Assembly: GCA_049999725.1 (NCBI GenBank) | Contig: JBNGIS010007410.1 | Location: 46,378-73,269 of the forward strand | Direction of reading: 5' to 3' | Length of the DNA: 26,892 nucleotides | DNA from: Haplomitrium mnioides | Lineage: Eukaryota; Marchantiophyta; Haplomitriopsida; Calobryales | Shown: one piece after another, positions 9,877 to 19,048 of the stretch | Layout: each line of letters starts with the position of its first letter | Position numbering within the stretch: position 1 is the stretch's first letter | Position numbers and translations under genes: made by a program | The notes under the pieces: generated by a model | The model's database searches: none | Told to the model about the DNA's origin: nothing | Seen by the model: the letters and a program-made list of their open reading frames with translations, nothing else

Positions 9877-9896
9877 TGTATTGTATTGTATTGTAT
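9877..9896 (+). repeat. (TGTAT)4 at the LINE 3' end
   Basis: Four perfect TGTAT units immediately before the element's apparent end. Some LINE clades end in short tandem repeats instead of poly(A). Confidence 0.85.
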
Positions 9897-10538
9897 TCTT
9901 TTGGACCAGTGCTCACATATTGGTGATTTAGTGGCACAAACAAGGGTAACGTGCACCCATGTTTCTCATGTATTAAGTATTTCTTGTTGAAAAGTATATT
10001 TCTTTTGATCTGTGACAAGGAATTTGAATTACTTGCTATTTTTATGATTGGACTGTTACGACCTGTGCACGATGAAAGCACACTTAAATACTGAAATATG
10101 AGAGTTCTCAACACACCAATCAGAGTGAGAAAATCAGATGGTATCTGGGACTGTTTTTGATCCAATTTGTAGTGGTTTAGTCAATTCCCAAGGGACAGGA
10201 CAATTTAGAAGGATCAGGTCTTTGTCTCTTGCCTTGCCAGAAGTTTGATGTTAACATCAGTGCTGAATGCTTAGGCACTGATGCTAGCTTTCTTCTCTGT
10301 TTTGATTGGAATGTATAAGACCCTGACAACCAGTGTCATAAGAGTAAATAGTGACAAAGTGGTCTACTAAATGATCAGAGGAAAACCTCTTGAACAGAAT
10401 AGATTCAAAGGGTATTTAAGTTGGATAAGCAGCCAAAAGGTATCTAGTATAAGGGGCGGAGGTTTGTCTTTGAGGAATAGAAATATCAAGGAAATGAAGT
10501 GAATTAAGTTGATCTCACTTATTTGCTAGCAAAGTGGT
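9897..10538. other. No feature recognised
   Basis: Both strands carry frequent stops. No splice-supported exon, repeat or RNA gene is visible. Confidence 0.5.
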
Positions 10539-10566
10539 AAAAAAAAAAAAAGAAAAAAAAAAGAAA
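10539..10566 (+). repeat. A-rich tract, probable retroposon tail
   Basis: An A-run interrupted by single G residues. It probably marks the 3' end of a retroposed sequence on the plus strand, but the body of that sequence is not recognisable. Confidence 0.5.
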
Positions 10567-10774
10567 GATTTTATTCAAGTTCCAACATGAACTGACATTA
10601 TCGCGGATGAGTACAATGCTTACAAAAGTGGGAGCAGCAAATAAACTTAGGAGAATGGTTACAAAAGTCTACAAAATAATAAGCAATTGATAGTTTTGAA
10701 ATTTACTGGAATTACTTTTGGCCACAACTACCAAGAAGACTCTTGATCATAAAGAAAATCTTTTTTTAATAGAC

Positions 10775-10873
10775 AGACCAAAATACTTTATTTACTTCCA
10801 CACATGAAATAAAATAGTTTTTTTTCATGGATATAGACCAAAATACTTTATTTACTTCCACACATGAAATAAA
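10775..10873. repeat. 39-bp direct repeat with 60-bp period, LINE 3'-tail-like
   Basis: The 39-bp copies at 10775-10813 and 10835-10873 appear identical by eye (each contains CAAAATACTTTATTTACTTC). Read on the minus strand they give GGAAGTAAATAAAGTATTTTGG. This resembles the 3' UTR of the nested L1-type LINE at 8728-8757 (GAAAGTAAATAAAG...TTTTGGTC). So they look like two minus-strand LINE tails or one local duplication. Confidence 0.7.
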
Positions 10874-11060
10874 CACCTATAACCAACAATAAATACAAGC
10901 CTAAAAAAAACCATCAACCTATCGATCCATTTTAGAATCTAGCTTAGAAAACATAAGTAATTCAATGTTGCCATTCCAAATTTTTAAATTCAAGTAAACT
11001 ATGTACTCATCTTGGTTACAAAGCAAATACTTAAGACATTTTGTTCTCTATGTGAATGGT

Positions 11061-11152
11061 TGGTGGTTTTGCCCCTCGACTTGATTGTTGGCTGCACTTG
11101 TTCTTGTAATGAGTGAAAGTTAATATATTTTTCTTGCTTTTTGGCTTAAAAA
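11061..11152 (+). mobile_element. LINE 3' UTR remnant
   Basis: GCCCCTCGACTTGATTGTTGG, then a GTGAAAGTTAATATATTTTT run and CTTTTTGGCTTAAAAAG, parallel the 3' end of the LINE at 8690-8769 (CTCGGCCTGATTGCTGG, GAAAGTAAATAAAG, CTTTTGGTCAAAA). Only the tail is present, so this is a severely 5'-truncated insertion. Confidence 0.55.
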
Positions 11153-11348
11153 GAAAATGAAGGCAATAAGCTACAAGTGGGTTGTTAACCTAGAAATAGG
11201 ATTCACACAAGTGCAATACCTTGACTAGAATAAATATGTTTCAGTTGTAGCAAAGTTTAGTTGTATCAAATGTCTATCAGCACTCATAGTAAAGTATGGT
11301 TGGAATGCAGAATAGATGGATGTCAAGATTACATTGCTAAATACAGAC

Positions 11349-11867
11349 TTTTTTTTTAAACGAGATGTAAGAACTTTATTACCACAAATCAAATACAACC
11401 GCCAAAACGGCAAAACATCAAAGTCTAGACTAAAGCAATCCACTTTCTCAAATGTAGCCAAGTCGAGACACAACATTGTCTAGCGACAACTACCCAACAT
11501 TAGAATCTATCACATGTTCTCATGAGGTAAATCACTAGCCCTATTCCATCAATCCAAAAAATAATCAACATTATTTATCAATCAAATCTACCTCAAACAA
11601 ACTCAAGAAAATCTGATAGCTTGAGACATTATCTTCATTCTGGTTCTACAAAGATTCGAGAGGGGATTACACTATGCAATAGTAAATAAACCTTCCAAGA
11701 ATCATTATCGTCATCTATTATTTTCTTCTCTTGAATGTCTGGTTTAAAAAACCTCGGTTGGTCTACCTTTCTAGCCATGATCTGCTGTGCTATTTTCCTT
11801 CAATCGGGTGTCCTAGCCAAACTTTGAGATTTGTTGCATGTGATTTGAAGTTCAGCAGCCAAAGATT
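11349..11867 (-). mobile_element. 3' part of the outer nested LINE (ORF1 end, short remnant, 3' UTR, poly(A))
   Basis: Read on the minus strand from the gypsy insertion point, the LINE ORF1 frame continues as ESLAAELQITCNK and stops at the TGA at 11800-11802. After about 300 broken bases comes a LINE 3' UTR (TTTGTGGTAATAAAG) and a poly(A), seen as a T9 run at 11349-11357. Endonuclease and RT are missing, so this LINE is an internally deleted or non-autonomous copy. Its 5' half is at 20014-21313. Confidence 0.6.
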
Positions 11868-11872
11868 CTTTT

Positions 11873-12187
11873 TGTAAAAGAACTCAAGGACCAAATCCAA
11901 ATGAGTAAGAACTCAAAGTGAACTCTAATAGAGTTCTTCAACCAAATACCAACAAGGCAAGCAAAAGCCAAGCAACCAAAGAACCTAAGTAATTCGAGAG
12001 GAACTCCAAAATAAGAAGTGGAGCTATGAAGCTCTTCTATTTATACAAGAGAAGAAGGTGTCATCTCTCTTTCTTCACTTACAAGTCACTTGTAATTTCA
12101 ATCCTAGAATTGATTACTTACAAGTTACTTCTAATTTCAACCCTAAAATTTCTCATTTAGAAGTCACTTCTGATTTCAACCCTAAAA
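11873..12187 (-). repeat. 3' LTR of the gypsy element (5'-truncated)
   Basis: Aligns with 19572-19889 over about 315 bases, including the landmarks AAGGACCAAATCCAAATGAG, GTGAACTCTAATAGAGTTC and three copies of a ~35-bp unit containing AATTTCAACCCTAAAAT. Past 12187 the two copies diverge abruptly where integrase sequence begins, so the U3 start is deleted here. Confidence 0.88.
12038..12045 (-). promoter_or_regulatory. LTR TATA box
   Basis: TATAAATA on the minus strand within the 3' LTR, in a typical Pol II promoter position. The equivalent site in the 5' LTR has decayed to TATGAATA. Confidence 0.5.
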
Positions 12188-12195
12188 TCCAAAGT

Positions 12196-12453
12196 CGTGG
12201 TTGGAAGTGAAGTGATAAGATCTAAACCTACATGTTCCCACCAAGCAATAGGAATTGGTAGTAGTTGAAGAAGGCCACTTGGTTTTTGATTTGAACCTTT
12301 GTTTCTTTGACAACTTTCACAAGAATGAACAAAACCACAAACATCTCGAGCTAAGTTTGGCCACCACCAAGTGTGTTGAAGCAACTCTATAGTCTTGTCC
12401 ACCCCAAGATGCCTAGAGATTGGAATGTCTTGTGCTTCTTGTAAACAGGTCAT
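12196..12453 (-). pseudogene. Gypsy integrase, zinc-binding domain and start of core
   Basis: The HHCC zinc-binding domain is visible: H in ISRHLGVDKT, the WWWPNLARDV block, and the Cys pair in SCESCQRNK. PIAWWEHVGLDLITSLP follows, which contains the first catalytic Asp of the D,D-35-E core. The sequence then breaks at about 12196 and enters the LTR, so the other catalytic residues are gone. Integrase would insert the cDNA; this copy cannot. Confidence 0.88.
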
Positions 12454-12649
12454 TTGAAACGCACCATCTTGTAGAACATATATTTGATAGTCTTAATAGA
12501 GAATACCATCCCAAATAGAAAAGGCATGACACTGACTATCTCCAACCACCAAACGTGCTCTAACAAGATTAAAGAAGGCATCTTAATGCAACTTTTGTCG
12601 AAAGTCATCACTAGTTGCTTCATTAAGATGCAATACACTAACATTTGCA

Positions 12650-13125
12650 ACCTCTAATATATTTAGTCAATGATCCGGTCTTTGTAACAATGCATCAGAA
12701 ATGGCATGGAACCTTCCCATCTTGTACTCCAACTTGATATCAAAGAGTTGTAGTTGATCTTCCTATTGATGATGACGACTTGTCATATTTTCTAAGTGAA
12801 TTGATTGCAATAAGAGATTGTGATTGGTGCTTATAAGTACATGCTTTCCTAAAAGATAGTGTCTCCAAACCTAAGTAGCATGAACCATCACCAATTGCTT
12901 TATATCCATTGCAGAATAATTTCTCTCCACTGCATTTAGTCGACGTGACATGAAGGCAATCAGATGAAGTCCATCCTCAAACTCTTGTTGTAACACTACT
13001 CTAATAGCAAAATTTGAGGCATCAAAATCAACTATACAATGTGCCTTTGGATCATACAATTGTAGAATTGGACGAGAAGACAACGCATCCTTGAATTGTT
13101 GAAATACCTCTTGCTCTTTTGTCGT
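12650..13125 (-). pseudogene. Gypsy RNase H domain and tether
   Basis: The frame at 13083-12871 reads PILQLYDPKAHCIVDFDASN, then IAFMSRRLNAVERNYSAMD, the Ty3-type RNase H start with DAS and the A-E-NY block. Downstream (12870-12660) are HVLISTNHNLL and MGRFHAISDALLQRPD, matching the N-x-x-ADALSRRPD end of the domain. Frames change between blocks. Normal role: removing RNA from the RNA/DNA hybrid. Confidence 0.85.
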
Positions 13126-14177
13126 CTATTGAAACTTTTCCTCTTTGCCTAGTAGATCCGTAAGCGGTGCAACAATATGTGCATAGTAATGGATGAATCT
13201 TTGATAAGAACTTGCCAATCCATTGAAAGTTCGAACATCCTTTGCATAAGTTGGTGTTGGCCACTCTATAATAGCCTTAATTTTCTCTTCCTTCATCTTG
13301 ATGCCCTCTATAGACACTTTATACTCTAGGTAGGTCACCTCTTGCTTCTAAAACTCACACTTAGACTTCTTGCAATAAAACCTCCAATGATTTAGTCTTT
13401 GCAATACTTCTTTGAGATGCTCAACTTCACTCTTACTATAGACAAGAACATCGTCCAAAAACACCAACATTTGACTTATCCAATAAACCATAAAAAAACA
13501 CAATGCATTTGATCTATGAATATCGCTGGTGTATTAGTTAGGCCAAATGTAAGAACCTTCCACTCAAAATGCCTATACTTTGTACAAAAAGCTCTCTTTG
13601 GCACATCACTTGGCTTGATAGGAATTTGCCAATATCCACTTCAAAAATCCAACTTAGAAAAGAATTATGCACCACTCAATTGATCCAACAAATCATCAAT
13701 ATGAGGCAGAGGATAGGCATTCTTCACTGTTTGATTATTCAAGCCTCGATGATCTGTACAAAGATGAAATCCACCATCTTTCTTTGGTGCAAAGAATACT
13801 GGAGCTCCGCAAGGTGGAGTACTATGTTGAATAAAATCCTTCTCAAGAATATTCGTCAATGTCCTTCAAAGCTCCTCTAGTTCTTGGGGTGATAACCAAT
13901 ATATAGGTTGATTGTAAGGAGTACTTGCTAGTACCAGCTCAATCGAAAAAGGAATTCCTCGATCATCTGGTAATCCCTTTGGCGAATTCTCCGAAAACAC
14001 ATCCGCAAACTCCTTCAAAATATTGTCTATCATTGAGGTTGACGCACTTTCTCCTCCTTTCTTGCTTAAGTCTATGATGGGCTTGATCCAAACACCAAAG
14101 AAGGACAACTCTTGCTCCACTGAATTAATATGCTGAACGGATTTACGCTTCTTCACCAACAATGTTGAACAACCCAA
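13126..14177 (-). pseudogene. Gypsy reverse transcriptase
   Basis: Blocks in order: ADVFSENSPKGLPDDRGIPF (RT leader), [20 protein letters not shown] with [15 protein letters not shown], then WQIPI and PKRAFCTKYRHFEW. Next is [13 protein letters not shown], where the catalytic FLDD (13450-13461) stands for the usual F/Y-x-DD. VSIEGIKMKEEKIKAIIEWP and the GLASSYQRFIHYYAHI connection end it. The order is canonical but several stops and shifts separate the blocks. Confidence 0.9.
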
Positions 14178-14222
14178 AAGAAATTTCGTACCTTGTAAGG
14201 TAACTTGAATATGTTGTTTTGC

Positions 14223-14486
14223 TCAATTAAATTGAGCAGATCGATCTTCAAGCCAATGCAGCCCTAAAATGATGTCATATTGTACAAGTGCAATAACAAA
14301 TTGCATAGATTTTGTGTTCTCTTTTCCAATCCTTAAAAGGAATAGCTTTTGAGAGCAAAACACATCATGATTTTGACCATCAACCATAATCACAATACTC
14401 CCATTAATAGGCCTAAATTTTGCTTTGATTATCTTAGCAAAGCATGGTGACATAAAATTTTCAGAACTTGCACTGTCCACTAACAT
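14223..14486 (-). pseudogene. Gypsy retropepsin-like aspartic protease
   Basis: The open frame begins LVDSASSENFMSP, the D-S/T-G active-site loop with Gly changed to Ala. It ends with YDIILGLHWLE, the hydrophobic-hydrophobic-Gly motif of plant Ty3 proteases. The protease cleaves Gag-Pol. It lies between gag and RT as expected. Confidence 0.85.
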
Positions 14487-14545
14487 TCTACAAGAGTGCT
14501 ACTCAATCATACCATCAAGATAGAACAAGGTACCTCAAATTCTTG

Positions 14546-14752
14546 TCAAAATTTTGGTTCCATTAGATCTTGCAAAGTTTTGAGTACACTGTTCAAATGG
14601 TTGAGGAGCGATCTAGCTTTTGTAGCAGTAAGTAGTGAGTCATGGCGCTTCGCAATGCGCATTGCTTTTTCTAATTTAGTAGGCTCTCTCATTGTAACTT
14701 CTATTCTCATGCGAGGCTTCAATCCCCAAACAAAATGGTCTAGTGTTTTGTC
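14546..14752 (-). pseudogene. Gypsy gag, C-terminal part (downstream of the DNA transposon)
   Basis: Reads EDKTLDHFVWGLKPRMRIEV, then PTKLEKAMRIAKRHDSLL, the end of the Retrotrans_gag domain (F-x-x-GL-P-x-R-V...L-A-x-A). The first part of gag is at 19057-19532, on the other side of the inserted transposon. A zinc knuckle is not seen. Confidence 0.82.
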
Positions 14753-14760
14753 TTCTTTTA

Positions 14761-14785
14761 ACAACCGCTATTTTGAACTAAGAAC
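14761..14785 (+). repeat. Left terminal inverted repeat
   Basis: ACAACCGCTATTTTGAACTA, then AGAAC. It pairs with the reverse complement of 19024-19048, which starts ACAACCGTTACTTTGAATCA, then AGAAC. Confidence 0.75.
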
Positions 14786-15661
14786 AAGCTATTCAAAATA
14801 AAAACTTTTTTTTGAAAGGAAAAATTGTGATTTTTGAGCTCAAAAAACATAAAAATTGAGGCTATTTAAAAAAACAAAGGTACAAAAGTTTTTGAAGTTT
14901 GTTTTTGGCCATTTCAACAAGCATGATAGAGCAAGAGTCAATTTCATTATGCAAAATCCAACAATATTATTAGTTTTTATGAAAAATTTTGAAAACTCGA
15001 ATTTGATGAAAAGTATGAAAATTATGGTAAGTTTTCACCAAAAAATTGCATTTATCATTGATTACAATTCCAAGTCCAAAAATTGAAATACACGTCACAA
15101 GAAACTATTTTGAAATATGTTTGATTGCACAAACTCTAGGCACGTATAGACATGGTGTTGTTTGAAATATGTTCTTTGGAAAACAATTACAAAACATAAA
15201 GAAAGCCCTAGCACACTAGAAGTCAAGGGAATGAGTTGGCAATCATAGACACAGAAATGAAGAAAATGGATAAGAATTCAAGCTGAACATCTGAACACTC
15301 CACCCCAAAGTCTATGCGCTCATAGGAATCCAAACTCACCATCTGAACACTCCGCAACAAAGAGTGACAAGAACCTAGGTTTTAGGTTCCGCAGAAGAGT
15401 TTTTGTACGCACGACATTTTGACTTGTGAGTCAAAATCTATGTGCGCATAGGGTTCAGACTTCTACAACCGAGGATACAGATGGTAAATGTTCTATTTTT
15501 TGCAACAAACTCTACGCATGCAAAAGATTTCAATTTCTAATTTGGAATCTAAAAGTAAAATGAGTACAAAGCTCTACATTTGAGTAAAAGTGCACCAAAG
15601 GTTTCAAGTTATACATCAAAGTTCTTACAAGCAAAAGCTAAATAGTCAATTTGGGAAAATG
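14786..15661. other. Left arm of the DNA transposon, no gene
   Basis: AT-rich with long A and T runs. The plus-strand frame 14856-15086 is low-complexity and not credible. Two hairpin-forming motifs, CTATG-N4-CATAG, occur at 15312-15325 and 15438-15451. They resemble the dyads elsewhere in this element. Confidence 0.5.
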
Positions 15662-16053
15662 CTTTAGCAATATAATAACCTCAAACTCTTCTAGAAAACA
15701 CTAAAGTTGGAAACAATATACTTACATTTTGGGAAGAAAAAATTTTACAAAGCAAATGAAAATATTAACTAAAGATTTTAGTTTCATTTACAGAGAATAA
15801 CATTCAACTTGGAATGATTTACAACAAAAAGTTCAAGGTGGAAAAAAAATTCAATAAATTGCTTCAAAAGATTCTCATGTACTTTATAAAATAATAATCT
15901 TAAATTACAATATACTTGAAAATACACAATATATAATAAAATTGTTAAAATACTTTAGTCACTCATCTCAACTTCTTCGGATTCAGCTTTAGAAGATTCA
16001 TCAAGATTTACTTGATATGTCTCAGTGTTAATGATAGTGATTGAATCTCTTTG
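15662..16053. repeat. 392-bp segment shared with 22362-22753
   Basis: Both copies are 392 bp in the same orientation and clearly homologous along their length (landmarks TTTAGCAATA, CAAATGAAAATATTAACTAA, GAAAATACACAATATA, AGAAGATTCATCAAGATTTA). It covers the C-terminal codons and 3' flank of the DUF7869-type gene. Homology stops or weakens sharply at 16053/22753. This ties the two loci to one element family. Confidence 0.88.
15955..16053 (-). pseudogene. DUF7869-type protein, C-terminal tail only
   Basis: About 32 codons and a TAA stop (15955-15957). They encode QRDSITIINTE, then QVNLDESSKAESEEVEMSD, an acidic tail. It is near-identical to the end of the longer gene at 22655. Everything upstream is missing and replaced by the sequence leading into the methyltransferase-like gene, so an internal deletion is likely. 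Confidence 0.75.
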
Positions 16054-16186
16054 AAACATTTCAGGATTGAGGGTTGTTCTCCCCTTGAGGAAAGTTGCAT
16101 TTCAAAGTGGTAAGCTTTGGGATCTACAATAGAGGATATTTTCAATATGGGAGAAAAATACTGTAAAGGGCCAAAAGCCTAAGGCC

Positions 16187-18209
16187 TTGGGATCTCTCAA
16201 AATGGAGGACATGAAGTGGATACCTTGGAGTTCCCTTCAGGGTCTTCTTGACGAGGTCAAAATTTCAGTTTTGAAATGCGTGGAAGCTGGAGAGCTTTTA
16301 ATAGATGAAATGTCTTGGAAAACAAAGAGACATAAAGTTTTGGCAGTGATGGTGAAAAGTTTGTGCTTTGAAGTTTACTGCAGTAGTTGGGAGGAAGCAA
16401 GAGTAGGGTACCCTCTCCACACTGAGGAGTCAAAGATGGCTACATTCTATTCTAGTTTTGAGAAGCTTTTGGTAAGTTTGTTTTTTCATTATACATTCAT
16501 TTCTTTGGAGTTGCGATGAATTTAGAGTTAATTGTCTTTAGTTATAATAAAATTGGTTTTGAGTCCCTTCACGCATTGTCTTCTTAGTCCATAAGTGCCT
16601 AGAACTGGAAGTCAATACGCGCATGGACTTGGAGTTCAATGCGCATATGGACTTCCAGTTCTAGGCACGCATGGACTTCAACGTCCAAGCGCGCCTAGAC
16701 TGTGAAGTCCATGTGCGCATGGACTTCACAGTCCAAGCAAGGTTGGATTGTAAATTTCTTGTGCGCAAAGACTGTGAAGTTCTTGCGCGCATGGGCTTCA
16801 CAATCCATGCGCGCAAGGACTTCAATGTCCTTAGCAGTTGTGAGTCCAAGTTCTTTGCTCAAATTTGCTTAAATTTCTTTCTTGTCTCCTCTTATTTTTT
16901 TTTCCGTTTTTGTTGTGTGCAAGGGGACAAAACGTTTAAACTTCAGCTTGCCAAAAAGTTGACGGCAGCTACCAAAGGACGAAAAAGATCGGGGGTCAAA
17001 GAAGTCCATGAAGATCAAGACCAGACACCAACACTTGTTTCCTACCCTTCTACTTTTCTACTTTAGTGCCAAAAAGCTAGAGAGTGGAAAACAAGGCAAC
17101 AAAATGATGATGCATCCCTTCTAGCTGATGGAGTTGTGAGAGACGAGGACGCGGACTTACTATCCTATGTTGATGTCTCAACGTGGCATACTATCAAGTC
17201 TACGGAGAAGCTAGCGCTCGTCAATTGAAGGGATTTGTGAAACCTAGGTGTTTCACTTTGGCAATTGCAGATATTCCTTACGGTTACAACCTTAAGGAAT
17301 GCAAGCATGACAATTCAGAATCTTTTTCCAAAGATGACATTTTTGATATGGTTTCATCTTTTGCATCAATCACGACCTCAGATTTTTGGTCTTTTGTGAT
17401 TATACATCCATCGCAACAATTTGGCATCGTTGAGTATGCTCTTTTGGAGGTTTGATGTGCTATCGACCACGACATCTGGTAGGTTTTTTTTTTAAATTTT
17501 TTGGTTTTTTAGTTTACCGTCTTTAGTTTTTTTGCACATTGTTTTTAGTGTTTGATTTGTTTGTTTTTCTTATTACATAGACAAAAGCAACATTCATCAT
17601 TCTGGTGGTCCAATAATTGCACACATCTATGAGTATTAGACGGTGGTCTATTGGACAAAAGAAGGAAAGAGGATCATGAGGCTTTTCAATTTGCAACTTG
17701 CTCAAGCGAGTGGTCTTGCTCAACAAATAATGCATAGTGTGTTTAGTTGTTCTATGGTTTTGGCCAAACTAAAACATCAAGGAGATGATGCTCATGTGAA
17801 TGTTTGTCAAGAACAGCAGGCTCTTTACAAAATTTTTATTGACCATTTACCAACAAAGCAAGGCTGGATCTTAGATCTTTGCTTTGGGTCCTACACAGGC
17901 CTTGTTTGTACTTTAAAGCTGATGCAAAACTGCATCGATGTAGAATATGATAAATGTCAGTCTATCTACATTCCTCAAAGAGTTTTGACAATGGTTTCCT
18001 TGCTATTCGATGTGACACAATCACAGAGAGTGTATTTATACCATAAAGAACATGTTACTCATAGTATTGCAGATGCTACTGGTGATTCTGTTGCCAATTG
18101 TGGGACTCGAAAGTCTCAACAAGACTCTCTAGCGGTTGCAAATGCTTAGCCAATGGATTTAGATGAGACAATTCCTCCTAAAGAAGATGGAGTTGTAGCA
18201 TCTGGTTGA
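16187..18209 (+). pseudogene. Beta-class amino-DNA methyltransferase-like gene in a transposon
   Basis: Amino-DNA methyltransferases move a methyl group from SAM to adenine N6 or cytosine N4. An N-terminal exon (16187-16471, then GTAAGT) has no family I recognise. A basic stretch follows from 16924. The frame at 17183-17455 gives LAIADIPYGYN (DIPY at 17270-17281, the D/N/S-P/I-P-Y/F/W catalytic motif IV), then WSFVIIHPSQQFG. A probable intron spans 17479-17580. Next come KSNIHHSGGPIIAHIYEY and VVYWTKEGKR, like the target-linked block before motif X. Then GWILDLCFGSYTGLV (17874-17900 core, motif I F-x-G-x-G with the last Gly now Tyr) and NCIDVEYDKCQ (motif II). Order IV then I defines the beta class. 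A TAG at 17637-17639 replaces a probable Trp. A TAG at 18147-18149 and frame changes show decay. ATAATAAAG follows the final TGA. Confidence 0.68.
16617..16834. repeat. Nine-unit array of 24-bp dyad repeats
   Basis: Unit starts fall at 16617, 16641, 16667, 16691, 16715, 16739, 16763, 16787 and 16811. All are 24 bp except the second (26 bp). Most units start G/ACGC and contain a GGACTTCACAGTCC-like dyad, or its complement-like form GACTGTGAAGTCC. The junction of units 4 and 5 forms CCATG-TGCG-CATGG. Because the period is a multiple of three, both strands stay open across it. The array lies between methyltransferase exons, probably in an intron. Confidence 0.9.
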
Positions 18210-19023
18210 TGAAATTGTTTATATAATAAAGTATTTGTTTTACAAAGTTTTATTTGCTGAAGTTTCAATCTTATTGCACTGCCAATTCATTTTAAGTCTG
18301 TTCATCACGATTCAATTTGGTGCACAAAATGGTTTTTGAACAAAACGAATTGGTTTTTATGAAAATTAGCGGAGAAGTCTATGCTGGCATAAAAGTTCAC
18401 TTCCTTTTTTTTATTTTCTGTTCCTTCTTAGATGAGCTTTTGCATTCTCTGCTTCCAATTACTCAGCAGTCTTGGATCACTCCAGTTGTCCATGCAGGCA
18501 TGGCCTTCAATTATTCAAGCTCGAGTTAGTTGTACTTGTTCATACGCGCAAGTATCTTTCAAACAAAGTGTGCCTACACTTGGGCCTTAGTTGTCCATGT
18601 AGGCATAGGCTTCAACAACCTTTTCACAATATTGCTTTAACAATCCTCTTATACCAACACTTTAGGGTTCTACTTCAGAAAATTTTTGTATAAAAGTTGA
18701 ATGTTTTTATCAAATTTTCAAAATTATTGATATCATTGTTAGTTTTGAAAATATTTGCCAACAACAGTCATATAAAATTTTCTATATATATTTTTTTGTT
18801 GATGCTCATGCTTTTAAAAATTGAAATTATAGAAGTAGTTTTGCTAAAATACTTATAAGAAATTATTTTTTAATACAATGTGCATTCAAAGTGAGCTATT
18901 TTGGTATGTATAATTACATTTTTTTAACAAACAAATATTGCTAGCATGAAAATCATGATTTTGGATGCTAAAATTACAAATTTGGTTTTTGAGAGCAAAA
19001 AATGAAACAGTAACTCTGTAGCG
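18210..19023. other. Right arm of the DNA transposon, no gene
   Basis: AT-rich, with short broken frames only. It holds the 27-bp repeat pair described separately and poly-T runs. Nothing else is recognised. Confidence 0.5.
18484..18615. repeat. Pair of 27-bp direct repeats with internal dyad
   Basis: Copies at 18484-18510 and 18589-18615 share AGTTGTCCATG, GGCAT and CTTCAA. The first contains CCATG-CAGG-CATGG (18490-18503). A weaker relative (CATACGCGCAAG) lies near 18541. They resemble the 24-bp array units and may be subterminal binding sites of the transposon. Confidence 0.7.
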
Positions 19024-19048
19024 GTTCTTGATTCAAAGTAACGGTTGT
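19024..19048 (-). repeat. Right terminal inverted repeat
   Basis: Reverse complement of the left terminus with four C/T differences over 25 bp. It is directly followed by the right target duplication. Confidence 0.75.

Larger units (their letters stand above)
7298..9896 (+). mobile_element. Second LINE family (5'-truncated), split by another LINE
   Basis: The RT core (7298-7675) and the C-terminal part (8770-9743) belong to the same kind of LINE: the RT reaches YTYLGIP before the break, and after it comes the AEIWGPSLSP-type block that follows the RT in this family. Between them sits the 3' end of an L1-type LINE with its own poly(A). The element ends in four TGTAT units instead of poly(A). 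The start near 7298 is probably a 5' truncation. Confidence 0.75.
14761..19048 (+). mobile_element. 4.29-kb DNA transposon with methyltransferase-like gene
   Basis: Termini are inverted repeats of at least 25 bp (14761-14785 and 19024-19048). They begin ACAACCG and match at 21 of 25 positions, and all four differences are C/T transitions. The insertion splits the gypsy gag. Contents: an AT-rich left arm with hairpin motifs, 99 bp of DUF7869-type C-terminus (minus), a decayed methyltransferase-like gene (plus), a 24-bp dyad array, and a right arm with a 27-bp repeat pair. It lacks most of the DUF7869-type gene that the related locus at 22362-26136 keeps, so it is probably a deletion derivative. 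The superfamily is unknown. Confidence 0.72.

Noticed and set aside
11225-11476. Minus-strand open frame ending near the poly(A)
   Set aside because: It lies in the LINE 3' UTR and runs through the poly(A) (KKK). Composition is not protein-like beyond chance.
16617-16834. Possible CRISPR array
   Set aside because: Units are contiguous with no unique spacers and diverge from each other, and the context is a plant transposon.
16671-17066. Plus-strand open frame with 8-residue repeats (MDFNVQAR-type)
   Set aside because: The repeat period is 24, a multiple of three, so open frames arise on both strands automatically. The minus strand is equally open. The region fits an intron before the GDKTFKLQL exon better.
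14761-19048. Assignment of the DNA transposon to hAT
   Set aside because: The 8-bp duplication fits hAT, but no hAT transposase or dimerisation motif is seen. Zisupton-like elements also make 8-bp duplications. Left unclassified.
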